From positions 96,563,114-96,627,113 of the forward strand of contig OX578138.1 in the NCBI GenBank assembly GCA_951213105.1: 64,000 nt of DNA. The letters are read 5' to 3'. The DNA is from Amaurobius ferox (taxonomy: Eukaryota; Arthropoda; Arachnida; Araneae; Amaurobiidae). The notes under the pieces are model-generated. The model worked only from the letters and a program-made list of their open reading frames with translations. It was not told the origin of the DNA and searched no databases. This document shows positions 11,426-23,381 of the stretch, piece after piece. How positions within the stretch are numbered: the stretch's first letter is position 1; every line of letters starts with the position of its first letter. Position numbers and translations under genes: made by a program.

Positions 11426-11706
11426 CAAGATAGCAATGTTTAAACAAGATAAGACAGTGTGATCTTTACTCACTAAAGCAGGATAGACATCTAGCGCAAC
11501 CTACACTGACCAGAACATGATCAACTTCTACTGCGACCAGCTCAAGATTAGTTTCTCTAGAGATGTCGAGCATTTAGTGGAGTTTTGAATCTCATTCCAA
11601 TGATCAAAAATTGACCTAATATACATGAAGACTGGCACATACCTCTATATTTCGGATTTGTAGCTCAGCATGACTGGAATCTTTACCGAAACACATTTAA
11701 ATAAAA

Positions 11707-13043
11707 ATCTGATGTGGGCAACACATGACTTTCCTTATATAATGTAATGAATTTACTACTTTTACAATAAAAAAATAGGTTTTTCTTATAGTAGATAATA
11801 TTATTTATTCCAAGATATTGAATTTTCGACAATTAGTCCTCATTTTCATTGATTGAGCGTCATTTTTATCCATTTGACGATATTTTTGTTAATTTGGCAA
11901 CAATTAAAACTGTCGCCAAGTTGGCGACATTCCGCCAAATTTGTCGCCAAAATATCGCCAAGCGTTATGGACGGAGAAATAAGTTATTTTTACCGTAGAT
12001 ACATGACTATTGGCATTCAAATACAAAAGTATTATTCAAAGTATCTTTTTTCATGAATGGAATGAGCTAGTTCCACGAAAATGATATCATCAAATTTATC
12101 GCATGGTATTACATATGAAAAGTGAACATGTTTCTCAATAGGAAATATTATGAATATAATGAAATGAATTTACTACTTTTACAGTAAAAAAAATAGGTTA
12201 TTCTTATAATAGGTACTTATATTATTTCCATGGGTTTGAATTTTCGTCAATTCGTCGTCATTTTCATTGATTTAGCGTCATTTTTATCCATTTAGCGACA
12301 TTTTCGTTAATTTGGCAGCATTTCAAAAAGTCGCCAAGTTGGCGACATTCCGCCACATTCGTCGCCAAAATCTCGCCAAGCGTCATGGACGAAGAAATAA
12401 GTTATTCTTACAGCAGACAAATGACTATTAGCTTTCAAGTAAAAACGCATTACTCAAAGTATCTTTTTTCATGGATGGAACGAGCTAGATCCACGAGAAT
12501 GTGATGTCACCTAATTTATCGTATTGTATTACATATGAAAAGTGAACATGTTTCTCAATAGGAAATATTTTTTTTTATTTTATGACTTTTTGATAATTTT
12601 TTTTTAAAAATGTGCAATATCTTGAGAACGGTTCATATTAACGGTTTAAAATTTATGCCAATCGTTTTCTAATAAAAAATTGCATAAGAAATATCTATTT
12701 GCGTAACTTTATTAGTGGTTTCGATTTTTTGACGATTTTTTCAAAATTTCCCTCGAAAATTTTGAGCGGTTCTGAACAATCGATTGTGTATAAAAACAAT
12801 ATACTTCCAGTGTTTACGGATTGTGGTTTTTGTACCAAATTTCGTTCGAATCGGTCCATTCGTTCGTCAGTTATCGTCTCCACAGTCTCACTGACACACA
12901 CACACACACATAGACATCACTTCAAAAATGTCTGATTCGTGATCAAGGATGCTTGAAACGTGCTCTCCCGTCGAAAACTCGAATTCGAATTTTCGGCCCC
13001 GTCACAATACTTTCCTTATACCAGTATGTATATAAGGAAAGTA
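11707..13043 (+). mobile_element. TCTGATG element with duplicated left half
   Basis: A left half (11707-~12136, dyad at 11912-11928) breaks off at the CAATAGGAAATATT motif and restarts at ~12150 as a second copy (dyad at 12330-12346). The second copy runs through an (AC)n tract at ~12893-12909, the long palindrome at ~12970-12997 and the terminal hairpin to ~13043. It has one left terminus, two centres and one right terminus, consistent with unequal recombination or insertion of one copy into another. Confidence 0.75.
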
Positions 13044-13386
13044 ATAAATAATCATCACAAGCGTATATCTCGCTATCTTGTTGTCTTGACAAAGGAGAAT
13101 GTCAATGATCCATTCGGTAGATATGCATTCCGAGAAAACGTGAAATTACTAAAATCTTAATAAAATCTTAATAGATATACGTGATAACTCCAAAACAAGT
13201 TTATGCGTGTATTTTTAAGATTTCGTACACAGAATTCGCAGATTGGATAATAGGGAAAATATTTTATAGTTAGGGTTTCTCTTATTTATTTATTCCATAT
13301 TACAAACCCGATACATGTTAGCATCTTATAGATAACATTATAATTATTTTAAACAAAAATATTTTAAATAGTAGGGTACATATTGC
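13044..13386. other. No gene recognised
   Basis: AT-rich spacer between a TCTGATG element and the tRNA-head repeat. No motif seen. Confidence 0.5.
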
Positions 13387-13680
13387 AGAGTCAACTTCAA
13401 CGATATGAGCTTGCAATTTCGTCCCAGTAGCTCAACGGTAGAGATTCGGCTGACCTGTTCGGAGATCTATCGTTTGATTCCGGTTTGGCCAGCAAAACTC
13501 TTTACAATGGTGCCTAAACAAATCAACTCTAGGGTTTAGTACAATTTGTTGGAGATCTGAAAGTGACCCTAGTACGACTAGTACTGATTTAGTGGACTCT
13601 GGAAGATTGAGCTTTGATTTCAAAATTAAGAGAGGATAACGAACGCGCAGGCTACTAACCTGGGTAAAAATAGTAGTAAC
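13387..13680 (+). mobile_element. tRNA-head repeat: first head plus body
   Basis: The leader AGAGTCAACTTCAACGATA is followed by a tRNA-like head with TAGCTCAACGGTAGAG (good A-box match) and CGTTTGATTCCGG (B-box-like). The body has CTGAAAGTGACCCTAGTACG and GGAAGATTGAGC motifs, conserved at 57040-57210. It leads directly into the 99-bp array. The head fits a tRNA-derived SINE. The order head-body-head is shared with the copy at 56879-57440. Confidence 0.65.
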
Positions 13681-14556
13681 AGAAGACTAACTTGAGGGAA
13701 AAATAGCTGAAGGTGGTCAGTCAGGTTGTTAGTTGCTCGCCAATCTTATATTAAAGAGAGGATAATGCATAGTAGTAGCAGAAGACTAACTTGAGGAAAA
13801 AATAGCTGAAGGTGGTCAGTCAAGTTGTTAGTTGCTCGCCAATCTTATATTAAAGAGAGGATAATGCATAGTAGTAGCAGAAGACTAACTTGAGGGAAAA
13901 ATAGCTGAAGGTGGTCAGTCAGGTTGTTAGTTGCTCGCCAATCTTATATTAAAGAGAGGATAATGCATAGTATTAGCAGAAGACTAGCTTGAGGGAAAAA
14001 TAGCTGAAGGTGGTCAGTCAGGTTGTTAGTTGCTCGCCAATCTTATATTAAAGAGAGGATAATGCATAGTAGTAGCAGAAGACTAACTTGAGGGGAAAAT
14101 AGCTGAAGGTGGTCAGTCAGGTTGTTAGTTGCTCGCCAATCTTATATTAAAGAGAGGATAATGCATAGTAGTAGCAGAAGACTAACTTGAGGGAAAAATA
14201 GCTGAAGGTGGTCAGTCAGGTTGTTAGTTGCTCGCCAATCTTATATTAAAGAGAGGATAATGCATAGTAGTAGCAGAAGACTAACTTGAGGGAAAAATAG
14301 CTGAAGGTGGTCAGTCAGGTTGTTAGTTGCTCGCCAATCTTATATTAAAGAGAGGATAATGCATAGTAGTAGCAGAAGACTAGCTTGAGGGAAAAATAGC
14401 TGAAGGTGGTCAGTCAGGTTGTTAGTTGCTCGCCAATCTTATATTAAAGAGAGGATAATGCATAGTAGTAGCAGAAGACTAACTTGAGGGGAAAATAGCT
14501 GAAGGTGGTCAGTCAGGTTGTTAGTTGCTCGCCAATCTTATATTAAAGAGAGGATA
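13681..14556 (+). repeat. 99-bp tandem array, nine copies
   Basis: The motif AGAAGACTA starts at 13681, 13780, 13879, 13978, 14077, 14176, 14275, 14374 and 14473, an exact 99 bp step. Copies differ by only a few substitutions (AACTTG/AGCTTG, GGGA/GGGG). Each unit contains CTCGCCAATCTTATATTAAA. The related repeat at 57240-57345 has a single unit of this region, so the array is a local amplification of the repeat's 3' body. There are no unique spacers, so it is not CRISPR-like. Homogeneity indicates recent expansion or conversion. Confidence 0.95.
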
Positions 14557-14690
14557 ACGCAGAGCCCTCTTCGAAGATAAGAGTTATCAATTTCGTTCCC
14601 GTAGCTCAACGGTATAAAACCGACTGGTCAGTTCGGAGATGCATTGTTCGATTCCCGGTTGGATTATTAACGTTCGTTACAATACAAAGT
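14557..14690 (+). mobile_element. tRNA-head repeat: second head
   Basis: Directly after the last array unit come the leader AGCCCTCTTCGAAGATAAG and a head with TAGCTCAACGGTATAAA and TGTTCGATTCCCGG. Both promoter boxes are closer to tRNA consensus than in the first head. It mirrors the head at 57341-57440 that closes the other copy. Confidence 0.6.
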
Positions 14691-15769
14691 GACTATATTA
14701 CATTCAAAATAAGTATTCATTAAAATGTTTTTATTTAGTTTTTGAAGCAAATATTTGAAAAATTGTAAGATAATCATCAAAACTAAACACGCCGAAAATC
14801 AATAAGACTCTACATAGTATTTGATAATTGAACTTAGTACCAAAATATGTTAGATTTGCTTACAATGGTAGTTGCTATTTAAATCCTGCCCACAGACTTG
14901 CAAGCAGGCGCACAGATATAGAATATTAGATGTGTTCGTATTTTGTGGTGCTTAAACGTTTAGATACAACGCAATCCGATAATAGGATTTTTGATCCAAA
15001 TTAATACTTCCTATTTATACACAGTAAAACCATTTTACATCGCGATATGAGATATACGATAGCAGCAGTATTTGTAGATTCGTTTCAAAGTTGGCAACAT
15101 ACTTCGTAGAAATGCAAATCAGTATTGATTTATGAAAGATTTTAGAGAATATGAAATAAACACATTGCAACTGAAGTATTTATTTGTACAATTCGATAAA
15201 GGGGTGATGAACGTAGCGAACAAGGAGAAGGTTTTTCCCGCTTTAAGAACTAATACATGCCGAATGGAGTTTGTTATCACAAGGCACACATATACACCAT
15301 ATATTATTCACATTGTGTTGAAAAATCGAGTTCTTCTCCCAAATTAATTTGTATATTAAGATCTACTTAACACCATAATTTAATCACGGCATATGCTGAT
15401 CTTGAACTACTGCAGATTTTGAATTAAGTTTTTACTTTCGAAATGAAAGAGTGCTGTTTAGAACAAAGGAGTGCAAATATATGCATATTAAAATTCATCG
15501 TGCGATGTCGTGACAGCAGGAATTTGCTGTATAACATGAAATGGGGTGGGCAATCTTCTGGTTGAGGCTTTTCGTAGAATGGGGAAAACCCTCTCACGAT
15601 CCTGCGTGCAAACTTTTCAATGCGACTTTATTGGACAGAATGGAGATCGTGGAAACACGAAGCACGTCTCCAGAAGGCGGTACTCCTTTTATGAAAGGAA
15701 ACGGTATTTAGTGATATGGTCTTGTAGATCGTCAGTATGTGAATAAGTTGGAAAGAAATTTTATTTATT
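14691..15769. other. No gene recognised
   Basis: AT-rich sequence. The 71- and 66-residue frames at 15132-15347 and 15546-15746 show no domain. Confidence 0.5.
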
Positions 15770-16714
15770 ACTTTCCTTATATACATAATGTATAAGGAAA
15801 GTATTCTGACGGGGTCGAAAATTCGAAATCGAGTTTTCGACGAGAAAGAACGTTTCAAGCATCCCTGATCACAAATCAAACATTTTTGAAGTGATGTCTG
15901 TGTGTGTGTGTGTGTGTGAAAGTATGTGTGTGTGTGTGTGTGTGTGTCAGTGAGTCTGTGGAGACGATAACTGACGAACGAATGGACCGATTCGAACCAA
16001 ATTTGGTACAAAAATCACAATTCATAAACACTGGAAGCCTATTGCTTTTATACGCAATCGAATGTTAAGAACCCCCCTAAATTTTCGAATGAAGTTTTGA
16101 AAAAATCATCAAAAAATCAAAATCACTAATAAAGTTACGCAAATAGACATTTCTTATGTAATTTTTCATTAGAAAACGATTGGCATAAACCTTAAAACGT
16201 TAACGTGAACCGTTCTCGAGATATTGCACATTTTTCAAAAAAATTATCAAAAAGTCATATAAAATAAAAAAAATATTTCCTATTGAGAAACATGTTCACT
16301 TTTCATATGTAATACCATACGATAAATTAGGTGACATCATTCTCGTGGATCTAGCTCGTTCCATCCATGAAAAAAGATACTTTGAGTAATGCGTTTTTAT
16401 TTGAAAGCTAATAGTCATTTGTCTGCTGTAAGAATAACTTATTTCTTCGTCCATGACGCTTGGCGAGATTTTGGCGACGAATGTGGCGGAATGTCGCCAA
16501 CTTGGAGACTATTTGAAATGTTCCCAAATTAACGAAAAGCTCGCCAAATGGATAAAAATGACGCTAAATCAATGAAAATGGCGACGAATTGACGAATATT
16601 CAATACCATGGAAATAATATAAGTACCTACTATAAGAATAACCTATTTTTTTACTGTAAAAGTAGTAAATTCTTTACATTATATAAGGAAAGTCATGTGT
16701 TGCCCACATCAGAT
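15770..16714 (-). mobile_element. TCTGATG element, full-length copy
   Basis: On the minus strand it starts at 16714 with the usual left end and ends at 15770 with the terminal hairpin. The (GT)n tract is at ~15897-15946 and the long palindrome at ~15815-15845. The dyad region near 16490-16508 is mutated in one arm. It is one of the most complete copies, ~945 bp. Confidence 0.8.
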
Positions 16715-17690
16715 TTTTTTATAGTGTTCTTTTATTTGTGCCAATAAAATAATTTAAAATAAAACTACAGACACTATGTAAAGATGTATTTCAACACATA
16801 AAACATGAAACGACTTTGGGGCTAAGATCATTTACATCAGTGTTTCCCAATTTTTTTATGAGGACCCATTTATAAGTTAATAAAATTTCGGTAAATTAAA
16901 GTTATATAAAAATTATTTAAAAAGAAAATATTAATTTTGTCAGTTATCTAATTTATCATTACAAAAATCTTCCAAAATATATCTAAATTTTCACATATGA
17001 AACAATAATTCATCGAGTTAATGAAAGATCTCGGAGATTTCTAAAATATTTATAACGTTTGGCGAGATTTTGGTGACGAATTTGGCGGAATGTCGCCAAC
17101 TTGGCTACTTCTTAAATGTTGCCAAGTTGACGAAAATCTCGCCGAATGGATAAAAATGACACTAAAACAATGGAAACAAAGACTAATTGACGAAAATTCA
17201 ATACCATGGAAATAATATAAGTACCTACTATAAGAATAACCTATTTTTTTACTGTAAAAGTAGTAAATTCATTACATTATATTAAGGAAAGTCATCTACT
17301 GCCTGCATCAGATTTTTTCATAATTTTGATTAAACTATGAGGAGGTGATTCTCAAGAGAAAATGCAAATGCTCATCAATGAGTCGGTTTCTAAGATCATT
17401 TTTCTATGTTTCACAGTAGTTGAAAATACTTATTCATAAAAATATGACGATACAAACAATGTCATTTACTTCATGGCATGATTTACCAACTTCAGAATGG
17501 TTTATTTTATCATGTTTCTTTTTTAAATCTAGTTTTGATGTACTTGTGCCGTAGGTCGTATTAAACACATCAACTCTTCGCATTTGGTGCGCGGTTGGCA
17601 ATTTTCTCATTACTGGCTTAGGCTCTAAGCAGTGATTCCCAAACTCATTTAACTTGCCGCACATTATTTCGAAATTGGGGATATTACGAT
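16715..17690. other. Non-coding; partial TCTGATG copy at 17054-17314 and possible hAT remnants
   Basis: A minus-strand TCTGATG left half (17054-17314) is cut at the dyad region. Around it, CAGTGTTTCCCAA at ~16841 and CAGTGATTCCCAAACT at ~17629 resemble the CAGTGNTTCCCAA terminus common to hAT elements. Both point the same way and I see no matching inverted end, so no element is delimited. The 86-residue minus-strand frame at 17434-17694 has no hAT domain I can identify. Confidence 0.35.
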
Positions 17691-17705
17691 ACACCCGTAC
17701 TGTAG

Positions 17706-18087
17706 GGCCAACGGCCGTACCGTGCTGAAAACACCGGTTCTCGTTAGATCACCGAAGTCAAGCAGCATCGGGCGCGGTTAGTACTTGGTGGGTGACCACC
17801 TCGGAACACCGCGTGCTGTTGGCCATCTCGGGTGCGGTATCCCCGTGGTTTGCGCGCTAGATTTGCACGCTACCACAAAATGCCGCCGTGTTCATGCGGA
17901 GTACGATCACGTTAAACATGTGGGTACGTAAGTCCTTCCGAGAGGTTGCTGGTAGGGGAAGGAGGGTACGGTCCCTGTGGATGCCTCCCCCACTGGGGTC
18001 CGGTCTAAATTGGGTGGCACTTCCCGGCCGTCCATACAGTTACCTTACACCTTTCTGGTAGGTCGGACGGTGTGGGTCTCAACAACA
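17706..18087 (+). mobile_element. 5S rRNA-headed SINE (SINE3-type), full length
   Basis: The element begins GGCCAACGGCCGTACC and its first ~117 bases are a near-complete 5S rRNA sequence. A ~260 bp body and the tail GGTCGGACGGTGTGGGTCTC plus (AAC)n follow. A perfect 15-bp target duplication, ACACCCGTACTGTAG, flanks it at 17691-17705 and 18088-18102, so the insertion is fairly recent. SINEs with 5S heads are transcribed by RNA polymerase III and moved by a partner LINE recognising the tail. No LINE in this window has that tail. The body and tail are shared with the tRNA-headed SINEs at 5.4-7.1 kb. Confidence 0.92.
17707..17823 (+). promoter_or_regulatory. 5S-derived head with internal Pol III control region
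   Basis: The sequence matches 5S rRNA from GCCAACGGCC to the closing GTGCTGTTGGC. The internal control region is recognisable: the A-box part at GAAGTCAAGCAGCATCGGG (~17754-17772) and the C-box part at TTGGTGGGTGACC (~17786-17798). GGTTAGTACTTGG and CACCGCGTGCTGTTGGC are arthropod-like. It is not a stand-alone 5S gene because it continues into the SINE body inside a target duplication. Confidence 0.85.
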
Positions 18088-18102
18088 ACACCCGTACTGT
18101 AG

Positions 18103-19086
18103 GTGGCAATACTGCACTATAGGCGTTACCTCTATCTAAGTCCCACATACGAAAAAACAAAATTTACGTTGTATCCTAAAGATCCAGTTTCGGATTCTTT
18201 GAATCCATTAGGATCTAATGTAAGCCTAAGATCTTCTAAGGTCGATTGGGCGAATTATAATTTAAGAAATAGCTATATCCAGTCAGCACTTATTGCGTAT
18301 TAACAAATAGCGTTGCTAAAAATATTTAATACAATTTTATATTTCTGCTTATCTTTCCATTTTAATGAAATTAGTTTTGTTACTTTTCTCTTATCTCAGA
18401 TACGCAGTTTCGCCTCACGCTAATATGCCACAGTACACCCTTTAAGAATCGCCTCCAGGTAGAACAGCACAAACTATTTCCTATTACGTCATCTTAGGAA
18501 TTTTTCGCTTCTAGGAACTTTTCAAAACAGCTGTCTTAAATTCACCCCCTACTGGTGTTCGACTGTATCCTGTTTTGGAACCAAAGCGGTCACTTTGCGA
18601 GTCGCCCCTAATAAATCTCAAAACTATCTAGTGTCGTATCAGAAGACATGTCGGCTAAGCTTTTCGATTTTTTTGAGCTGACGCTCTATGCCGCCTAGTA
18701 AATTGCAATTCCCAATGTATATTAAACATTCACATCCAAGTTTTATATGGATTCAAATGTATTTTATTAAATTACGGCATAACAACCAATTTTGTGAAAC
18801 AACTAACATCGTAATTTACTAAGGAAAGTGATCCAAATAGGGGCACCCCTAAACATTTTAATCATTATAATGTTTGTTTTAGCAGATAAAGATTTGAAAA
18901 TTGGTGGATGTATTTTTCTTGCATGGGGTAACAGGGAAAAAATGATAATTGAGTTAAAAACATCAGATAGGTGGTAATAATGGACAGTGTCCATGTTGGG
19001 AATCTATGCCCATATTTCGAACCTTTGCATCCATTATGGGCACCCTTAAAAATTATGCGAAAAAAACCTTAAATCAACGTAAAACT
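18103..19086. other. No gene recognised
   Basis: AT-rich sequence with frames of up to ~66 residues and no domains. Confidence 0.5.
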
Positions 19087-19505
19087 TTAATCAGAGTCGG
19101 CACAAGATGGACATACAAAAATATAAAATTTGTCCTTACTTGTAAGGCCACAACATTCTTCATGTACCCAAACATGTAACGTATTGTACCCAAACATGTA
19201 ACAAACCAATTACCCAAACATGTAACTTCATGTACCCAAACATGTAACTTCATGTACCCAAACATGTAACGTATTGTACCCAAACATGTACCCAAACATG
19301 TAACACTGCATCATATGTAATTGTTTTTCTTGACGACACAGTACACAATAGCAAGACGATTTTGAGCTGGATACACCACTGCAGGATGGCTGAGCTGCAA
19401 CAATTGATATTACATTTGTCCTGGGTTTAGGCTTGGGTGCTGGTTTCGGCTTAGCTGCTCGTTTGGACTTGCCACCTACTTTATGCTTGGGTACCTTTTT
19501 TTCTG
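19087..19505 (-). pseudogene. Zinc-finger exon (PHD/RING-like), broken by a minisatellite
   Basis: On the minus strand a possible splice acceptor, TTTCTTCCAG, ends at about 19506. A basic Lys/Pro-rich stretch and a Ser-rich linker follow, then CYCVLCRQEKQLHMMQC at ~19315-19365. After the tandem repeat at 19165-19307, a different frame reads ECCGLTSKDK and FVCPSCADSD before TAA at 19087-19089. The spacing of Cys pairs suggests one PHD- or RING-like finger split by the repeat. Such C-terminal fingers occur in pogo/Tigger-type transposases and in host nuclear proteins; I cannot tell which. No other exon is visible. The 22-bp repeat unit is not a multiple of three, so the exon is probably non-functional. 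Confidence 0.5.
19165..19307. repeat. 22-bp minisatellite inside the zinc-finger exon
   Basis: TACCCAAACATG begins at 19165, 19187, 19211, 19233, 19255, 19277 and 19289. Spacing is mostly 22 bp (24 once, 12 at the end). The unit read on the minus strand, TTACATGTTTGGGTACATGA, looks like exon sequence itself, so the array probably arose by tandem duplication within the exon. Confidence 0.9.
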
Positions 19506-19794
19506 GAAGAAACGATTTCACCAGTCCTACAGCTCGATAATTTAAAGCATTTTAAGATTAGGAATGTAATTTCAGATAGTATTCAAATAGCCTTAAATAG
19601 TTTTTATATGTGTCATTGTTAATAATTTAAATTACCATCCTTTTCTCAGACTGTTAATGTATACACGCTAGAAAATGGAAATGCTTGGTTTTCTTGAATC
19701 ATTGGAAATGCCAACTCTATTTCTAGAATTAAGGAGTATATAACTATCGCTGATCGAAATCTGAGAATCTAAGTTAATCTTTTTACTTTGCTTA

Positions 19795-20700
19795 TATACA
19801 ATAATGTATAAAAAAAGCATTGTGACGGGGTCGAAAATTCGAATTCGAATTTTCGACGCGAGGGCACGTTTCAAACATCCCTAATCACGAATCAAACATT
19901 TTTGAAGTGATGTCTGTGTGTGTGTGTGTGCCTGTGATTCTGTGGAGACGATAACAGACGAACGAATCTACCGATTCAAATGAAATTTGGTACAAAAATT
20001 ACAGTTCGTAAACACTGGAAGCCTGTTGTTTTTATACGCAATCGAATGCTCAGAACCCCCCTAAATTTTCGAGTGAAATTTTGAAAAAATCGTCAAAAAA
20101 TCAAAACCTCTAATAAAGTTACGCACATTAACATTTCTTATGTAATTTTTCATTAGAAAACGATTGACATACATTTTAGAACGCTAACATGAACCGTTCT
20201 CGAGATATTGCACATTTAAAAAAATATCAAAAAATCATATAAAATAAAAGGAAAATATTTCCTATTGAGAAAAATGTTCACATTCCATATGCAATACCAT
20301 GCGATAAATTTTGTGACATCATTCTCGTGGATCTAACTCGTTCCATTCATGAAAAAAGATACTTTGAGTAATACTTTTGTATTTGAACGCCAATAGTCAT
20401 TAATCTGCTGTAAGAATAACTTATTTCTTCGTCCATAACGCTTGGCGAGATTTTGGCGGCGAATTTGGTGGAACGTCGCCAACTTATCGCATTTTTTAAA
20501 TGCTGCCAACTCAAACGAAAAACTCGTCAAATGGATAAAATTAACGCTAAATCAATGAAAATGACGACTCATTGACGAAAATTCAATATCTTGGAAAGAA
20601 TATAATATTTACTATAAAAATAATTTAAATTTTTTTACTGTAAAAGTAGTAAATTCATTGCATTATATAAGGAAAGTCTTGTGCTGCCCACATCAGATAT
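19795..20700 (-). mobile_element. TCTGATG element, full-length copy
   Basis: On the minus strand it starts at 20700 (ATCTGATGTGGGCAGCACA) and ends with the terminal hairpin near 19795. The (GT)n tract is short (19914-19929). The long palindrome at ~19831-19858 is almost perfect. The dyad near 20475-20492 has mismatches. Confidence 0.8.
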
Positions 20701-21670
20701 TTATTATTTTTATTTATTTATTTATTGAGTCATTTCTATTTTGCCTCATTGTTACTTGACACAATTAGTCTTAGTTTTCAAAATGTATTAATTATTTGTT
20801 TTATTTATTTTTAATTTTTTCTGCTCTTTGTAAAGATTCCCAAGTGTTGGATGTGTTGTTCGCGAGGAATGTTTTCCAGTTCGACTGGACGATTTGTACG
20901 ATTTAGTTTTCTATTTTACTTATTAACTTTGTTGTTATTGTTATTATGTTTTATTTTTATTTCTGTGCTATACTGTTTTCTTTGTTGTTCTGCTTCCTTT
21001 TTATTTCAATGTTTTTTCCGGACATCTATTGCAACTGATCTGCATCTCTTGGATGGTTTGGGAACTTAAAAAAAGGCTTAAAAATGGATAGTTCTAAATT
21101 CCTTTATTAGTTTATGTTTATTTATATAATAAATTAAATAATAAAATTACATGTGGAATAAATAAAAAAGGAAATAATTATATTTTCATTGCCTGCATTT
21201 TCTCTCTGAAAGTTCCACGTTTTCTGCCTTTTGCTTTGAATTATTAATACCCTTATTCAAGCTGTTATATCGCAACAGCTTGGAAACGAGAAGTCCAGAA
21301 TAATTCCCCTTTTTTATCTTTTTATTATTTTTGAAGCAATTATATCTGAACAATCTCTCTCGAGATGCATATTTACATTCGGGCGGCAAATTTCAATTTA
21401 TGAGGCATTCCAACATCACATAGTTATACATGCTATAAATGAAACATTAAGAAACTGCTGACAAAGCCTCTCTAGACGCAATATATTATTAAAATACCTG
21501 TCAGGCGTTTTTCCTGTAAAATCAGCGTCTTGTCACTTGTCGGCGGATTTTGAAAGACGTACAGTCCCAGTCCCAACAATTGTATCTTAATAAATAATCG
21601 CTCAAAATCAGCTGCATAAAAACGCAATAAATACTATCTTCGTAAAACAGCATTAAATACAAAAAAAAAA
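20701..21670. other. No gene recognised
   Basis: T-rich then A-rich sequence. Frames at 20851-21069 and 21186-21389 are low-complexity and show no domain. Confidence 0.5.
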
Positions 21671-23381
21671 TCTGATGTGGGCAGCACATGAAATTCCTTA
21701 TATAATTCAATGAATTTACTACATTTCAGGTGAAAATGTGATGAAAAAATTCACAGCACAGTGTCTATAATGTTAAATTGTACATTTGGTGTTTTCATGG
21801 ATGACATCATGTAAAACTATTTTGTATCTAATTAACTTATAATTTACGCAACACTAAATTAACAATTATCAATATTGATATCATACTCAATAAGCAATAT
21901 CATCCATATATTAAAATATTTTAAAAATAAATTCATTAACTAGGACTCATTTTCATTAACTTGGCGTCATTTTTACAATTTTGACTTTATCTTCGTCAAT
22001 GTGAGGATAAATAAACGTCTATGATATTTATAAGAGAGCATTACTAATATAATAAAATGTATGCCCATCATATGACGAAATTAAAATTTGCAAAACATTC
22101 CATCCCATTTTGCATCATTTTTATCAATTTGGCGACATTTTTATCAATTTGATAAAAAAAATTCAATTTGGCATGATTTCGCCAATTTGGCAACAATTAA
22201 AAAGTCACCAAGTTGGCGATATGCCGCCGAAATTTCGCCGAGTGTTACAGACGGAGAAATAGGTTATTTTTATGCTTTTTCCAAAATATTGAATTTTCAT
22301 CAATTAGTTGCGATTTTCATTATTTAACGTCATTCTTATAAATTTGACGACATTTTTTATTACTTTGGCGACATTTTTATCAATTTGGCGACATTTTCAT
22401 CATTTTGGCGATATTCAAAAACTCTCCAAGTTGGCGATATTCCGTCAAATTCGTCGGTCAAATTTCGTCAAGCATTATGAACGGAGAAATAGGTTATTGT
22501 TAAAGTACATGGCGTCCAAACACAAAACTATTACCCGAAGAATATACTCTTATAGTAGATTCTTATATTCTTTAAACGGTATTGAATTTTCATCAATTAG
22601 TCTTCATTTTCATTGATTTAGCGTCATTGTTATCTATTTGGTGACATTTTTATCAATATGGCGAAATTTTCGTCAATTTGGCAGTATTTAAAATACTCGC
22701 CAAGTTGGTGATATTCAGCCAAAGTTTCGCCAAACATTCTGAATGCTGAAATAGGTTCTCCTTATAGTAGATAAACGGCTAATGATGTCAAATTAGAATA
22801 CTATTACCCATTAAGTGTCTTCTCTCGAGATCTACGAGAATGATGATAATAAATTTATCGCATAATATTACATATGACAAGTGAACAAATTTCACAATAG
22901 TGAATACTTTTTATAAATTTTATATGATTTTTGATACATTTATTTAAAAAATGCGCAATATCTGGAGAACGGTTCATGCTATCGTTCTAAAGTTTATGTC
23001 AAAAATTACATAAGAAATGATTACTAACGTAACTATATTGAACGTTTTAATTCTTTAATGATTTTTTCAAAATTTCATTTCAAAATTTAGGTGGGTTCTA
23101 AACATTCGATTGCATGTAAAAACAGCAGGCTTGCAGTATCTACTGATTGTTATTTTTGTACCAAATTTCATTCCAATCGCTTTATTCGTTCATGAGTTAT
23201 CGTCTCTACAAATCCACTGACACACATATATACATTCACACACACACACAGACATCACCTCAAAAACGTCTGATTCGTGTTCAGAGATGCTTGAAACGTG
23301 CTCTCCCATCGAAAACTCGAATTCGAATTTTCGACCCCGTCACAATACTTCCCTTATACATTATATGTATATAAGGAAAGT
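21671..23381 (+). mobile_element. TCTGATG element with expanded centre
   Basis: A normal left end is at 21671 and a normal right end, with (AC)n and hairpin, finishes at ~23381. The total is ~1.7 kb because the central block with TTTTTATCAATTTGGCGACA-like lines is repeated about four times between 22090 and 22790. Each repeat ends in a GTTA-GACGGAGAAATAGGTTAT-type motif. It shows that the centre is prone to tandem duplication. Confidence 0.7.

Noticed and set aside
13424..13500. tRNA gene
   Set aside because: A- and B-box-like motifs are present, but stems do not close properly and the same head recurs in a dispersed repeat.
13681..14556. Regular array suggestive of CRISPR
   Set aside because: Units are contiguous 99-bp copies without unique spacers, in a eukaryotic repeat context.
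16838..17690. A delimited hAT element
   Set aside because: Two CAGTG-TTCCCAA-like motifs are in the same orientation, no inverted partner end or 8-bp duplication was found, and no transposase is visible.
17707..17823. Functional 5S rRNA gene
   Set aside because: It runs directly into a SINE body and tail and lies inside a 15-bp target duplication; no terminator T run follows the 5S part.
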